From NCBI GenBank assembly GCA_028023455.1, contig JAQFVV010000257.1, forward strand, positions 1,180,001-1,244,000: a stretch of 64,000 nt of DNA. The letters are read 5' to 3'. The notes under the pieces were generated by a model. That model had not been told where the DNA came from. It saw nothing but the letters and a program-made list of their open reading frames with translations, and ran no database searches. The stretch comes from Epiperipatus broadwayi (Eukaryota > Onychophora > Udeonychophora > Euonychophora > Peripatidae). This document shows, piece after piece, positions 22,590 to 34,198 of the stretch. How positions within the stretch are numbered: position 1 is the first letter of the stretch; each line of letters begins with the position of its first letter. The position numbers were made by a program, and so were the translations under genes.

Positions 22590-23120
22590 TTTAATAGATT
22601 TACCCTTTTTCTTTGTATTAGTTCAACTTTCAATATTTAAGATATAATAGCATACAATTTCAAAGTGATTTCATTTTGAACTGGCTATTTTTGAAATACA
22701 GACTAACTAATATTTTTTGTATATTTAATTAACAATGGTTAACTCTGAATTTTTTAACCATGTGTTTTGATTTGATATTTGGATATTTATTTCAGAGTAG
22801 CATTATGCACTAGGATTATTTTCATATATAATTGGTTAGGTGGTTTAAAGATTAAAATTATTAATGTTTAGTTTGTCTTTATATAAGAGTAGAAAATATA
22901 TTTGTTTAGTAATAAGATCATTCCTTATTTTAAAAATTGTAAACTCTTTGTTTGAATTAGTTCAAGTTTCAATATTTAAGATCTAATAGCATACAGTTTC
23001 AGACTCTAAAGTATTTATATATTTAATTTACAGAGGGTTATGCTGATTTTTTTAACCATGAGTGGTGACTTTATATTTGGATATTTATTTCAGAGTAGCA
23101 TTATGCATTGGGATTATTTT

Positions 23121-23125
<5 letters not shown>
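22590..23125 (+). repeat. local tandem duplication, period about 320 bp
   Basis: Blocks TTTCAATATTTAAGAT.TAATAGCATACA, TTTTTTAACCATG and ATTTGGATATTTATTTCAGAGTAGCATTATGCA occur in order at about 22628-22835 and again at 22969-23120. The copies differ by indels and substitutions, so the event is not recent. Confidence 0.8.

Positions 23126-23150
<25 letters not shown>
23121..23150. repeat. (AC)n(AT)n microsatellite
   Basis: CA dinucleotide run turning into TA, directly next to the hammerhead-bearing repeat. Confidence 0.95.
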
Positions 23151-23151
<1 letters not shown>

Positions 23152-23290
23152 TTAATGATAAATGCTACAAGAGAAAATACCTGAAGTCTTTATTTTGATG
23201 GTCCCCATCCCCAGACCGGTTTCGTGCTATGGCTCTCGTCAGTGAGGAGCTGGGACATTAGGTTCAAAATATTAACTCACGCCAAGCATT
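23151..23290 (-). mobile_element. hammerhead-bearing retroelement fragment
   Basis: Read on the minus strand this block runs TTTGAACCTAATGTCCCAGC, hammerhead, GGACCATCAAAATAAAGAC, TTCAGGTATTTTCTCTTG, then the AT/AC repeat. Hammerheads of this type occur in terminal repeats of Penelope-like elements and in retrozymes. Which of the two this is cannot be told from one fragment. Confidence 0.6.
23201..23255 (-). ncRNA. type I hammerhead ribozyme, conserved core intact
   Basis: Minus strand: stem I strand TCCCAGCTCCTCA, core CTGACGA, stem II GAGC-CATA-GCAC (one A-A mismatch), core GAAA, palindromic stem III ACCGGT with no loop, C17 at 23214, then stem I strand TGGGGATGGGGA. Stem I forms 6 bp next to the cleavage site (TGGGGA/TCCTCA with one G-U), an internal loop, and further G-C pairs. 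All invariant core bases I know are present. Zero-loop palindromic stem III is known in minimal hammerheads that work as dimers. Confidence 0.85.
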
Positions 23291-23555
23291 TATCTAATTT
23301 TTAAATATTAAGAAAAAGATCCAAATCTTCAGACACCTACATAACTTCAAATTCAGCTCTTTAACCAAAGAAACTATATGAGCCTGGACTTAATTCAGTG
23401 ATCCCATATATTAGTAGGCTTAGCAATTTAATATAGCCAAAGCCCTAATAGCAAAATTATAATATTAGTAAAAATCAGTCATATTTCACATGACCTATAT
23501 AGCTTGTATTACCAATATGTAATATATAAAGAGCCTGCTAATAGCTTTAAACAAG

Positions 23556-23627
23556 CTTATTTATTATATATATATATATATATAGCTTTAAACAAGCTCT
23601 ATATAGCTTATATATATATATATATAG

Positions 23628-23672
<45 letters not shown>
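23556..23672. repeat. compound (AT)n repeats with a duplicated TAGCTTTAAACAAGCT
   Basis: AT tracts alternate with two copies of TAGCTTTAAACAAGCT at about 23543 and 23584. The copies probably arose by slippage or unequal exchange. Confidence 0.8.
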
Positions 23673-26194
23673 TATCTAAATATTTTAGAAATGTTTTTAA
23701 GCTCTTGTATACTGTAATCAAGGAAAAAGGTTGCTAGATTGTCATTACTTGCAGCTATCATTAAAATGACTACATTTGTTAATATATAAGTAAGTTAGGA
23801 TTTTTCAAGAATGACCTGTCATAAGTTTTGATTGTTAGGTTGGTCAAAAGTTCATTCATTATTGCGATTATGAAATCCATCCAACCTCATTCCTGTTAAA
23901 CTTATTCTTTTTTTTTTTATTATCAATCTATCCAAGAATTCTGCACTTTTTCAGCAGTAATTTCACTAATTGATTATTTTATGACATGATGAGGAAAAAG
24001 CATAGTTTTATGAATCATGTCACATCCATAGGGAATAACAGGAAATGCTTTACTTTGAAATTTATTAGTGCATGTTAATATTTTTGACAAGTGATTAGCA
24101 AAGTTTAATGATAATAATAGTAGTACTAGTTGCAAAAGCAGGTAGCAGCAGCAGTAGTAATGTTAACAACATTAATATATAATGGTAAACTTCTCAGGGA
24201 AATTTGTCAATTTACAGGCCATAACCATTGACTGTGGTTTAAATCTGAAATGTAGCTTAGATAATTTGTAAATATTCTTAAAACATTTATATTTCCTATT
24301 CATGCTAAATACAAATTAATTATAAATTTTAAACTAAATTTTAATATATCTGAAACTCTGGAATCTTAGAGCTAGTATGGTAAAGTTTCGATATTTAATT
24401 ACATATTGGTGGAGTTTATAGTTATTTAATATTGCACTAAAAATAACTTTTTTGTAATATTCATTTATGTTTTCTATTCGAAGAAAATATCAGTAATGAG
24501 AATGTATCTACTATAAAGAACAAAGACCAACCTAAATGTTAACAAAGGGATGAATAATATTTCCTAAGCCGTAAACTGATTTTACATAGCTTAGGGAATA
24601 TATTACAATTAATATTTAAATTAGATAAACCATTTATCTAAATATCGTCTATTAATTTTTTATCTATTTATTTTTATTTGCCATTTCATCCACCCATATA
24701 AAATATATTTATATTTATTGAATATTTGAATATGAAATAAAATTTAATGTTTTGATTTGATTAGAAGTTAATGAAGGGAAAAAAAGTTTAATTTAAGTAT
24801 ATTTATTTGCTATTTATTATTTTATTTTTTTAATGAAAATTTAATTGATTCATTTGAAATGCTTTTTAAACTGTTTATTTGTAAGTACTGTTGAGAATTA
24901 ATGGAACTAGTATTTTAATTACTTTTTGAAGAAGTGCTTCCAGGGAGCAGCAACAGGCTTCTCATCTCTGTCTGAGGCTGTTTTGCACTAATGAATGTGA
25001 TTAAGAACACAGGCAGATTCTGCTGCTCTTCATCAGAGGGAATATCTTTATGAGGAAATCATAATGTCTAATGGATTTATAAAAAAATGGATTTATAAAG
25101 TCTTAATATTTTATAATTGACTTATCGATAATAATTTTAATGCTAATTGTTTACAAAACTACATTTATAAACTTTATATTTTTTTTATTTTTTTAAAAAA
25201 TTACATTTAAATGTTATTATTAATTTTATTTTATATTAATTTTATTATATGTAAACTATTCGTCATGATATAGGTAATCTTATGAGATATTGAAAATGAG
25301 AGAATCAATATCTACTTCTAGGTAGTCAGATTATCATAATTGATTTACATAGGGAGATTTAGAGGAAGAAAAAAACAAAGTAAACATCTGTTTCTTTTAG
25401 ATTCTTACCAATGTTAATATGACAAACATTTTAAAAATATATAGACAATCTACTGAATGTAAAAATAAACTAACTAATTGGATACACTATCATTTACTTA
25501 TTGCTGATATCATAGGATTCTGAAATTGGAATATAGACATCATTTCTGCAGAAATATATAAATAAAAAAGAAAGTCAAAGATGCTTCTAAATATCTTTTT
25601 GCCAAAAATGTAAGATGTATGAAATTATTTTATGAATGGGATCACAAAATATATATTTCTCATCTGTGTGTCAGTTATATATAGCTATATATCTTCAGTC
25701 AAAAATATTAGAGCATATAAATTTCTAAACTACTAGCTTTGATTAGAACAATACTATATAAGCTATACATAGAAGAATTATTTCAATTAGAATAAGAAAC
25801 TAGTCACACTTTAATTGAAGAAATTCGTTTATACAATGGACTAGAATATAGATATTTGGGGAGTATGATTTTAAAATGTTTGCAGGTCTTAAAAATCTTA
25901 ATTTTTTTCAAGTAGTTTGCACATAGACAACATAGCTAACCATCTAACAATAATTTTAAAATGCAAATATAGTTATTTCTAGTGAGAAGGTAAAAATAAG
26001 GACAAAATATTTTATAAATCCTTCCCATTATGTATTTAGCAATGCTTCTTCCCCCTTTTATTTGCTATTATTTTTTAAGAATGTTTAAAAAGTTAATAAA
26101 CTGTAGAAATCTATTCTAAATTTTTTATCCTTTTTACTTATAATTCCATGAAATTTAACTTTTCTCCAAAAATGTTGTAATTCAATAAATGATA
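23673..26194. other. AT-rich stretch, with a candidate conserved block at 24925-25080
   Basis: No gene is seen. Near 24925-25080 the sequence is less AT-rich and complex (GTGCTTCCAGGGAGCAGCAAC, GTCTGAGGCTGTTTTGCAC, CTGCTGCTCTTCATCAGAGGG), with no open frame. It may be regulatory DNA. Confidence 0.35.
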
Positions 26195-26443
26195 GTACAA
26201 AGTGCATACTAAGAAAAGCTTGCTTAATGCTTTGAAAATATATATGCTAGATACATCTAAATAGTGCTTTCAACTAACTGTTAATCATAATCATAGCAAT
26301 GGTTACTATAGCAATAATCATAATCATAGCAAAGACTGCTATGATTATGAATAACAGTTAATTGAAAGCACTATTTAGATGTATCCAGCATATATGTTTT
26401 TAACATTAAGCAAGCTTTTCTTAGTAAACCCTTTGTTTGTATT
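26195..26443. mobile_element. foldback / MITE-like inverted repeat
   Basis: Arms of about 100 bp (26200-26300 and 26339-26440) are inverted copies: ACTAAGAAAAGCTTGCTTAATG, ATATATGCT.GATACATCTAAATAGTGCTTTCAA.TAACTGTTA. The centre is about 40 bp of ATCATAGCAA repeats. No transposase or clear target duplication is seen. Confidence 0.8.
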
Positions 26444-27339
26444 GATTATTTTTTCTTTGGGAAAGGTTAATTATTCTTTGCAGGATATCAAGGAAGATGT
26501 TAGTTTTTTGCATATTCATATCTACAAAAATTGCTTTCTGGATTTAAATCTTTATAACAACTTGGGATTGAAGTAAAAATTGCTTCCTTAAAATTCAAAT
26601 CAAAAAAAGCTGTAATATGAATTAATAGAAAAAAATGACCCAGGATTAATAATTAGTAATTTATTTAATGGCAATATCAAAAGGTAAAGTTATCTCTGTT
26701 TATATGGAGACAACCTCTTTATTTCTATTCTTTATCAAATTCACAATATGTGAAAATATATAATTTAACACTGAGACACGTAATATTTTTATCTATTGTA
26801 ATGTTTTTTGTTTTTTTTTACATTTTAATCTTACCAAGATTAATTTACATTTTCATTAATATAGTTCAAAGATAATCAAATTATAAATAATCAGGCAAAG
26901 AGTATTTGTATGCCATAATTTTTTTTTCTGATATTATCTTTACACTTCTGTTTTGGCTAGAATTTGTTAAAATTGTATTGGTTCAACAATTACTCCTATC
27001 TAAAACAGCTTATATGTGGAAATCAATGTTAACATAAGATTTATTAACACACTGATTTAGTGGACAAAAAAGATTTGATCTTTGTAATTATTTTTTTTAT
27101 TTGAACATTTTTTTTTATATAAATTACAGGAAATTTTATTCTGTAATTTGGTTACAACTCTTATGACAAGGTTAAAAGTAGGATACAGTAAATGATATTC
27201 AAAGAAGAAAAAAGTCTGTGATGTTTGTTATCTTGTTACAAATCTTCAAGTTTATGTGATTACACCATGTGTTACACAAAGTTTAACTTGTCATTTTACT
27301 CAGTAAATGTTGATTCACATACTATAACTGGGAAATTGA

Positions 27340-28170
27340 AACTGCAATGGGCACATCATCCCCCCTCCACCCAGAGAAGGAGAAACCAGTGACTAAAACA
27401 ATCCCCTCATACCCTCATCCCAGTTGCTTTTCATAGTGCTATGATTTTGGCCCCAGGGATCCCCAACCTTCAGATTCCCCCATCTAGACAGCAAAGATGA
27501 GCAAAACTGCAGTCCCAATCCAAGATAATTGTTCATTTGTACAGTGCAATATAAAATTCCAACTACCATCATTTACATTACCCCTGAAATAAGAAAATCT
27601 ATGCCAGCAATGATCCCCTTACACCCTCATCCCAGCTGGCCTGAAAACTAGGACTTAGGGCTCCAGGGATTCTCCTAGCCACCAGACTCCCCCATCCAGG
27701 CAACACATATGTTTTAAACAGTGGTTTTAAAGAAAAGGTAAAGTCACAGTAGCAATCTCTATGTTTTCAATGACTGGCACACATTATGTTTGATTTGAAG
27801 AACATTTCTCAGTTTTACACAGTAACTTTTGATTTACTGTCAGTCTTTTGTCAAAAACCAATTGACAGGTTGAATTTTTTCATAATTTATCCAGTGAGAT
27901 CTAGAAACATTCATTTATAAAATGGGTAACTATTGATAGAATTCCAATGTTATAAATTAACTGCTGGCTTCACACCACAAAATACAGAAACCAGAGCAAA
28001 TGAATGACATCATTGCCCACTGAAATGAGAAGTCAATGATGGCAAAAATACCCAAAACATTCACAACCCAGCTGGCCTAGTAATGTCCCCAAGGCCCTGG
28101 GACCCTCCTAACCACAAAACTCACTCACCCTGGCAGGAAGTATGAGTGAAACACCCACTCCAATCCCAGA
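27340..28170 (+). repeat. three diverged GC-richer repeat units
   Basis: Segments near 27357-27520, 27583-27720 and 28010-28165 share 'AC.CCTCATCCCAG.TGGC', 'C.CCAGGGA..C.CC..ACC..CAGA.TC.CCCATC' and 'GGCA'. They lie inside the 2.35-kb insert and are the most GC-rich DNA of this part. Confidence 0.55.
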
Positions 28171-28205
28171 GAAATCACAGCAAAAATCACTAAAACTTTC
28201 AATGA

Positions 28206-28745
28206 ACTGGCAACTAAGTTTTCCTCTTGTTATCAAAATCAAGAACTTTTATTTATATATTAGGAAATACACATAACCACCAATTCAAAGATCAGCAAGG
28301 CAACTGTTAATTTACATAATGTAATGTAGATGGTAAAATGACAAATTGCAATTAGAACAGTATTGATTTGGTTGCATTAATCCATGAGCTGATTAATTGC
28401 TGATAGTAATTTAATGTTACAGTTCAGGATGATTTTCAGAATTTAAATATGAATGACATTAGAAAGACTGGCAACTAAGTTTTCCTCTTGTTATCAAAAT
28501 CAAGAACTTTTATTTATATATTAGGAAATACACATTTATATTATATGCTATATAACCACCAATTCAAAGATCAGCAAGGCAACTGTTAATTTACATAATG
28601 TAATGTAGATGGTAAAATGACAAATTGCAATTAGAACAGTATTGATTTGGTTGCATTAATCCATGAGCTGATTAATTGCTGATAGTAATTTAATGTTACA
28701 GTTCAGGATGATTTTCAGAATTTAAATATGAATGACATTCGAAAG
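28206..28745 (+). repeat. 261-bp tandem duplication, nearly identical copies
   Basis: Copy 1 (28206-28466) and copy 2 (28467-28745) are almost identical except for an 18-bp AT-rich insertion in copy 2 near 28534. A third, old and diverged version follows at about 28745-28930. The identity shows recent duplication. Confidence 0.92.
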
Positions 28746-29068
28746 TTAATTCAAAGTTCTAGAAAGCAACTGTTGATTTATATAGTGTAATGTAGAAGTT
28801 AAAATGACTGATTGAATTTTGACCTTAATATTTTGCTGCCTTTATCCATGATATGATTTACTGTTGGTGATAATCAAATGTTACAATTAAAGATGATTTA
28901 TAAAGTCTAGAATTAATAAAATGAATATTAATTCCTGATATTTTGAGTTTCATGTGGCATTACTTCAACAGAAAATTATAGTGTTTTTATTGGACAATTG
29001 ATGGAACTTTGGAAATGATTACTCAGCAATTACTGGCTCTGCTAAGGGGATGGATACTAGCGTTTACT

Positions 29069-29443
29069 CCTACCAGCCACCCATGGAAGATACTTCAGCA
29101 CTAGGTTCTTGAGAAACCATAGTCTGGCCAGGGATTTTGTCATTTGACTCTTTGGAATGCAAACTGTCAATGGGTTTTGGTTCAGCATTTGTTGTTTTGG
29201 AGACCTTAGGTAGCTGTAATTTATTATCCTTAATAGGAACAAGGGTTTGAAAAGGTTTGCCTAGGTGTTTATTGGTTAAGTCACAATTGTTTTCTTGGCT
29301 GTCTGCCTTAGGAATAGGTTTGCATTTTTTTTCCTGGTTGTTTGAAGACAGGGTATTCAGTGTCCGAGAGCTAACACTATTGCTGTTTGTTTTTTTGGAG
29401 CATGTTTTGCTCACAGAATATTTGGTACTTGTATTTGGTTCTT
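29069..29443 (-). CDS. unrecognised Lys/Ser/Asn-rich open frame (possible terminal exon or retrocopy 3' CDS)
   Basis: An open minus-strand frame of about 125 codons ends in TAG right after SSMGGW. It has no ATG at its 5' side: the frame is open back to a stop near 29495, so it looks like the 3' part of a larger coding region. The protein is hydrophilic and probably disordered, rich in Lys, Ser, Asn, Pro and Thr, with short segments such as KTCSKKTNSNSVSSR, KKCKPIPKADSQEN and NKHLGKPFQTLVPIKDN. It has no membrane segment or known domain. Unlike nearby AT-driven frames its codons are mixed. If it is a host exon, an acceptor-like TTAAAACAG ends at about 29444. If the enclosing 2.35-kb block is a retrocopy, this is its truncated 3' coding end. 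No homologue recognised. Confidence 0.4.
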
Positions 29444-29451
29444 TTTGTTGC

Positions 29452-30720
29452 TGTTTTAAGGCAGTTATAAAATAGTAATTAGCATAGCATTATGGAAAGA
29501 AGCTGTTGAGATTGTTTTTTCATTTGAAAATAATACACAATAAAAAATGCACATTTTCAAAACTCATTTTGCCCCTTTTCAAGCACATTCAATTATAAAT
29601 GAAAATAAAATAAATATATTACATGAATTAATAAAATATTAACTAACACAAAGTGTTTCAGAAAATGGAAAATATTCTAGATATTTTAGCAAAATGTTAA
29701 GTTTCTAATAAAGTCCATATTTACTGCTGTTATAAAATGCTTTTTAGTAATTGTTTATTATTAGGAAAAAATAATGCCTTACCAATCAGCTTGATTTGAA
29801 AGTACAATATATATAATGCTTTCAATGTTGATTTGATATTCTTAAACAATGATGGCTTCAATTGCCACTTCCTTACTAATCAGGTTTGGGTGAGTTTACT
29901 GGAGGTAATTTTGCAGATGATGTCTACTCTATGGTTTAACAATGGCAGAAAACTAGTAATAAGCATGCGTTAGATGATCACAGCTCCATTTTTCAGCAGT
30001 AGAAGACAAATTTAGTGCTAAAAGATGTATTACACTACTATTACTTTACTGATAATTCTGAAAGCTTCCATAGGATTTAGTGACTCAGATATTAGCCATC
30101 TCAGGGTTTGTTATTAGCTACATTGGTTATTTTGACATTAAACATCTCATAGCTGGTTAATTTTTTTTGCAGCATAAAATGACAGAATAAATAGATGAAT
30201 TGAATGCAACTGATTTCACTATATACACCAATCTAATTAATTGCAGCTGTTTTTCAATAAGCACTATTTGTTTTATTTTAATTAATAATTTTTCTTTTTA
30301 CTTTTAGAACTGCCTTTTATGTAGGACCATTCTTCACACCCACTTACATTCCAGCTTTCAAAATATGCCTTTGTTGCATAGTATCAAGATCCATTCTTAA
30401 ATTTTTTATTATGATCGCAAAAATTAATTTTGACAAGTAAAAATAATAAAATAAATGTTTATTACCCAAGGATGGTATGCATTTTTGAAGGGTTATAAAA
30501 CATAGCCAATAACAAAAATATATCCTTTACATTTAGAACTATTTTCTCTAGAAATTATTTTTATGATTACATTTTTTTACTCAGCTTGTAATCAAGTGTG
30601 GAAGCAAAATGTATTGAAGATTATAGATATTAAGATTACTTTTTTATTTATTACTACAATTTAATTCCAACACACTCTGTATAAGCAAGCAGTCTTTGAG
30701 ATGATGTGATGTGATATACG
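29452..30720 (+). other. duplication copy A, non-coding
   Basis: No gene is seen. Similar to 31733-31925 and 34260-35500 as described for the segmental duplication. Confidence 0.6.
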
Positions 30721-31452
<732 letters not shown>

Positions 31453-31936
31453 ATGTTTCTGGATACTTGGGGATTATTGAACCTTTTCTCTTATATAGTT
31501 TTAAAATAGTCAATTTATAGATGTTTATAAACAATTGAGCAAAAAGTATGTAAAAGCACTGTTTGGCTAAAAAAATTTAAAACTGTGTTGGAAAAACTTT
31601 TATTTCTATCTAAAATAGCTTATATGAGTACATCAGTGTTAACATAAGATTTATGAACATGCTTCTGTATTGGACAAACAGGAAAAAGTGATTTGCACTT
31701 TTAATTAATTTATCTATTTGATAATTTATTATTTGTTTTAAGGCAATTATAAAAATATTAATTAGCATAGAGTTATGGAAAGAAGCTTTTGAGATTTTTT
31801 TTTTTTTGTTTAAAAAACACAACATAATAATACAATAAAAAATATACATTGTCAAAATTCATTTTGCCCCCTACCACAAAACATTCAATTATGCATGAAT
31901 AAAATGTTAACTACTAAAACAAATATATATATATAT

Positions 31937-31959
31937 TGTACCGAGACAAAGTCGGTACA
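31937..31959 (+). other. terminal stem-loop of LTR-like copy 1
   Basis: TGTACCGA / TCGGTACA pair perfectly (8 bp) around a 7-base loop. Copy 2 has TGTAACG / CGTTACA at the same place, an A-T pair replacing the C-G pair. Confidence 0.75.
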
Positions 31960-32554
31960 GGTATATACGCACACACACGAGCAATGTAAACACTCTATTT
32001 TTTTTTTCTTTCACTTTCAACTTATGATAAAAAAAAAAATAGATGTAGTTTTCTTTCAATGCGTTATAAAATACATTGTAAAATAAAATGTTAAAATTTC
32101 TGATTAAATAGTTTAAGGCTTTCATATAATCTACTATAATAATATTCTCTAAAAAAAAATAAAATATAAAGTATTACTAATATGCCATTTTTAATCTCAA
32201 TAAGTGATTTCTACTTGTATATGCCACGGGGGTAATTAAAAGGGGTTTATTTTAAATTATAACTGTAGTGAAAGTTAAAAGCTTATAGAAGTGATTTTGA
32301 GACAGATTAAATGCTCGACTTTTAAACTAATGTAAGTTAAATTGTTCCCTTAAAACACGCACACATGTATGCATAAAAGGTGTGAATAAGTATGAATTTT
32401 TTCTAACTGAGATTGCAAAATGAGATTGCATAAACCTAAGATTGCCTCAAGCATATGGATTGAGTGGACATTATGTAGGACACGGACCCCAACGACAACT
32501 CAAAGAATATTGAACTCTGGGTGGAGATTCGATCCTCAGATAATAACCAACCCA

Positions 32555-32562
32555 TATAAATA
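32555..32562 (+). promoter_or_regulatory. TATA box of LTR-like copy 1
   Basis: TATAAATA at the place where copy 2 also has TATAAATA (56094-56101, minus). Conservation between diverged copies supports a role as core promoter. Confidence 0.5.
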
Positions 32563-34198
32563 TGAATCTAAATCTAGAAAAAAAGGCTTTTTACACTCCT
32601 TTTTTTTTGTATTTATGCTTATGCTTATAGTTTTTTCCTAGATTCCTCCGGAAGCTACAACTAGAACTTTTCTTCTTTTGCTATCCGGTTTATCCAATAT
32701 GATCACTGTGAAATTAACATTTAGAGTGTCGATCGTCATGATGGGCTAGGAAACCCTTCAGTGATTGACCGACGCTTCGCCGCCAGAACATCTCCACAGC
32801 TATGAATGATCAACAACAATACCGTCCGAACATAGTGCTCCAATCAGTCTAAGGAAGTTGTTCCGTTTAATATACAAGAATCATCCAAACATACTACGCT
32901 GAACTTATGTGAAATGAATAACCATGTATTATGGAAACATCATCTATCAGGTTCGAACCCTCACCAAATTAGAAGCAGCAGAAGACTAAGCAAAATCCTA
33001 GGTAAACACTTTATTTTATAATGCTTCCATTCATTCTTTATGTAAACTTAAAAGGCAATCTCATAATTAATTAAATTCGACTTTCGTAAATTAAAATATA
33101 AAATGATCCGTAATCCCTCATATTTAAATCTTATTATTTTAATCTCAACTTTCGTAAATAAAAATATCAGATGCTACATAGTTCCTCATATTTAAATCTT
33201 AGGACTTTTCCAGTTATGAACTTTGATCCTAATTATTATTTTCTTTCGCAGATAAACTATAACACACACCTAATTTCAAAATGTAAAAAAAGGAAATATA
33301 TTTTATCATCCATGTTTATTATGCATAATATGTTCTTTTCTGTGCGAGTGCGAGAATGCGCGTATGTGCGTGCAAATAAAGCTATTAATCAATGTTTCAT
33401 TTTTTTTATATTCAATAAAATTTTTTTAATTTAAACAAGTCGAGCATTCCTCAAATCATTTTCTATAATTAAATATATATATTTTTTTGAAATTATTATT
33501 AAAATTAGCATTTATTCATGCAATTAATTATTTTACTTTTAAATTTGTCTTTCTTATATTTTTTTTTGTTTATTTTTTTTAAATTTCATTCATAAACATC
33601 GTGCCTTAAGTCACAATGTTTATTTATTATGTAGTTAACATAGGTTTAAGAGTTGGGAGGGCCTATTATTAATAAATATAAGTAAATGTCAATAGAGTTA
33701 GTATAAATAATTCTATTGGACTGTATGATAAAGGGGGGATGATATTATAAGCGTCTAATTGTTTATTCTAATGATGCCTCAACCGAACATTCGTATTAGT
33801 TATAAATAACCAATGATCCCGTCCAATGCTTGGACCGATCTGTTAATCAACTGATCTTCTTATTCATTGGTTAATATTGTGTCATTTGCCAGAATAATAG
33901 TCTTGAAGGCAATTCCATCGCGTCCCTGAGTGACCCCTATTGGTCCATGCTGGGAGTTCGAGCTTATGGGCAGGGATTAGACTTCAAAATCATTTTGATA
34001 TGACGTAAGGTGATGCGAGAAATAAAATTGTGAATCAAATCATCGTATCTGGCGCCCTCTTGTGTTGATAATGAACAACTATTGATATAAGAAAAAATAA
34101 ATAAATCTTTACACTGTATCATGTTTGTTTTGGAGCTCACAATCCCTTTTAGGAACGGTTTAATAGGGGGTCGGTGCAAAGGGCAAGGGGACGGTAAA

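Larger units (their letters stand above)
27106..29451 (-). mobile_element. 2.35-kb insertion within duplication copy A, mRNA-like 3' end
   Basis: Copy B passes straight from the equivalent of 27105 to that of 29452. Read on the minus strand the insert starts with an open frame, continues as a long repeat-bearing tail, and ends with AATAAA (27135-27140) about 20 bases before an A-run (27108-27116 and beyond). This is the shape of a 5'-truncated retrocopy of a polyadenylated transcript or LINE. The alternative is deletion of this piece from copy B. I found no convincing target duplication. Confidence 0.5.
31937..34198 (+). mobile_element. 2.26-kb LTR-like element, copy 1
   Basis: Homologous over its whole length, in inverted orientation, to 54631-56724. 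Shared landmarks in order: terminal hairpin, 'ACGCACACA', 'CCACGGGG', 'AAATGCTCGACTT', 'GAGATTGCAAAATGAGATTG', TATA box, 'AACCCTTCAGTGA.TGA.CG', donor-like 'AAATCCTAGGTAAA', 'CCATGCTGGGAGTT', 'TCTGGCGCCC', 'ATCATGTTTGTTT'. It starts TGTACC after (AT)n and ends GGTAAA before (AT)n. Copy A of the flanking duplication shows the empty site. No coding capacity is seen. A solo LTR is the best guess; a non-autonomous element is the alternative. Confidence 0.7.
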
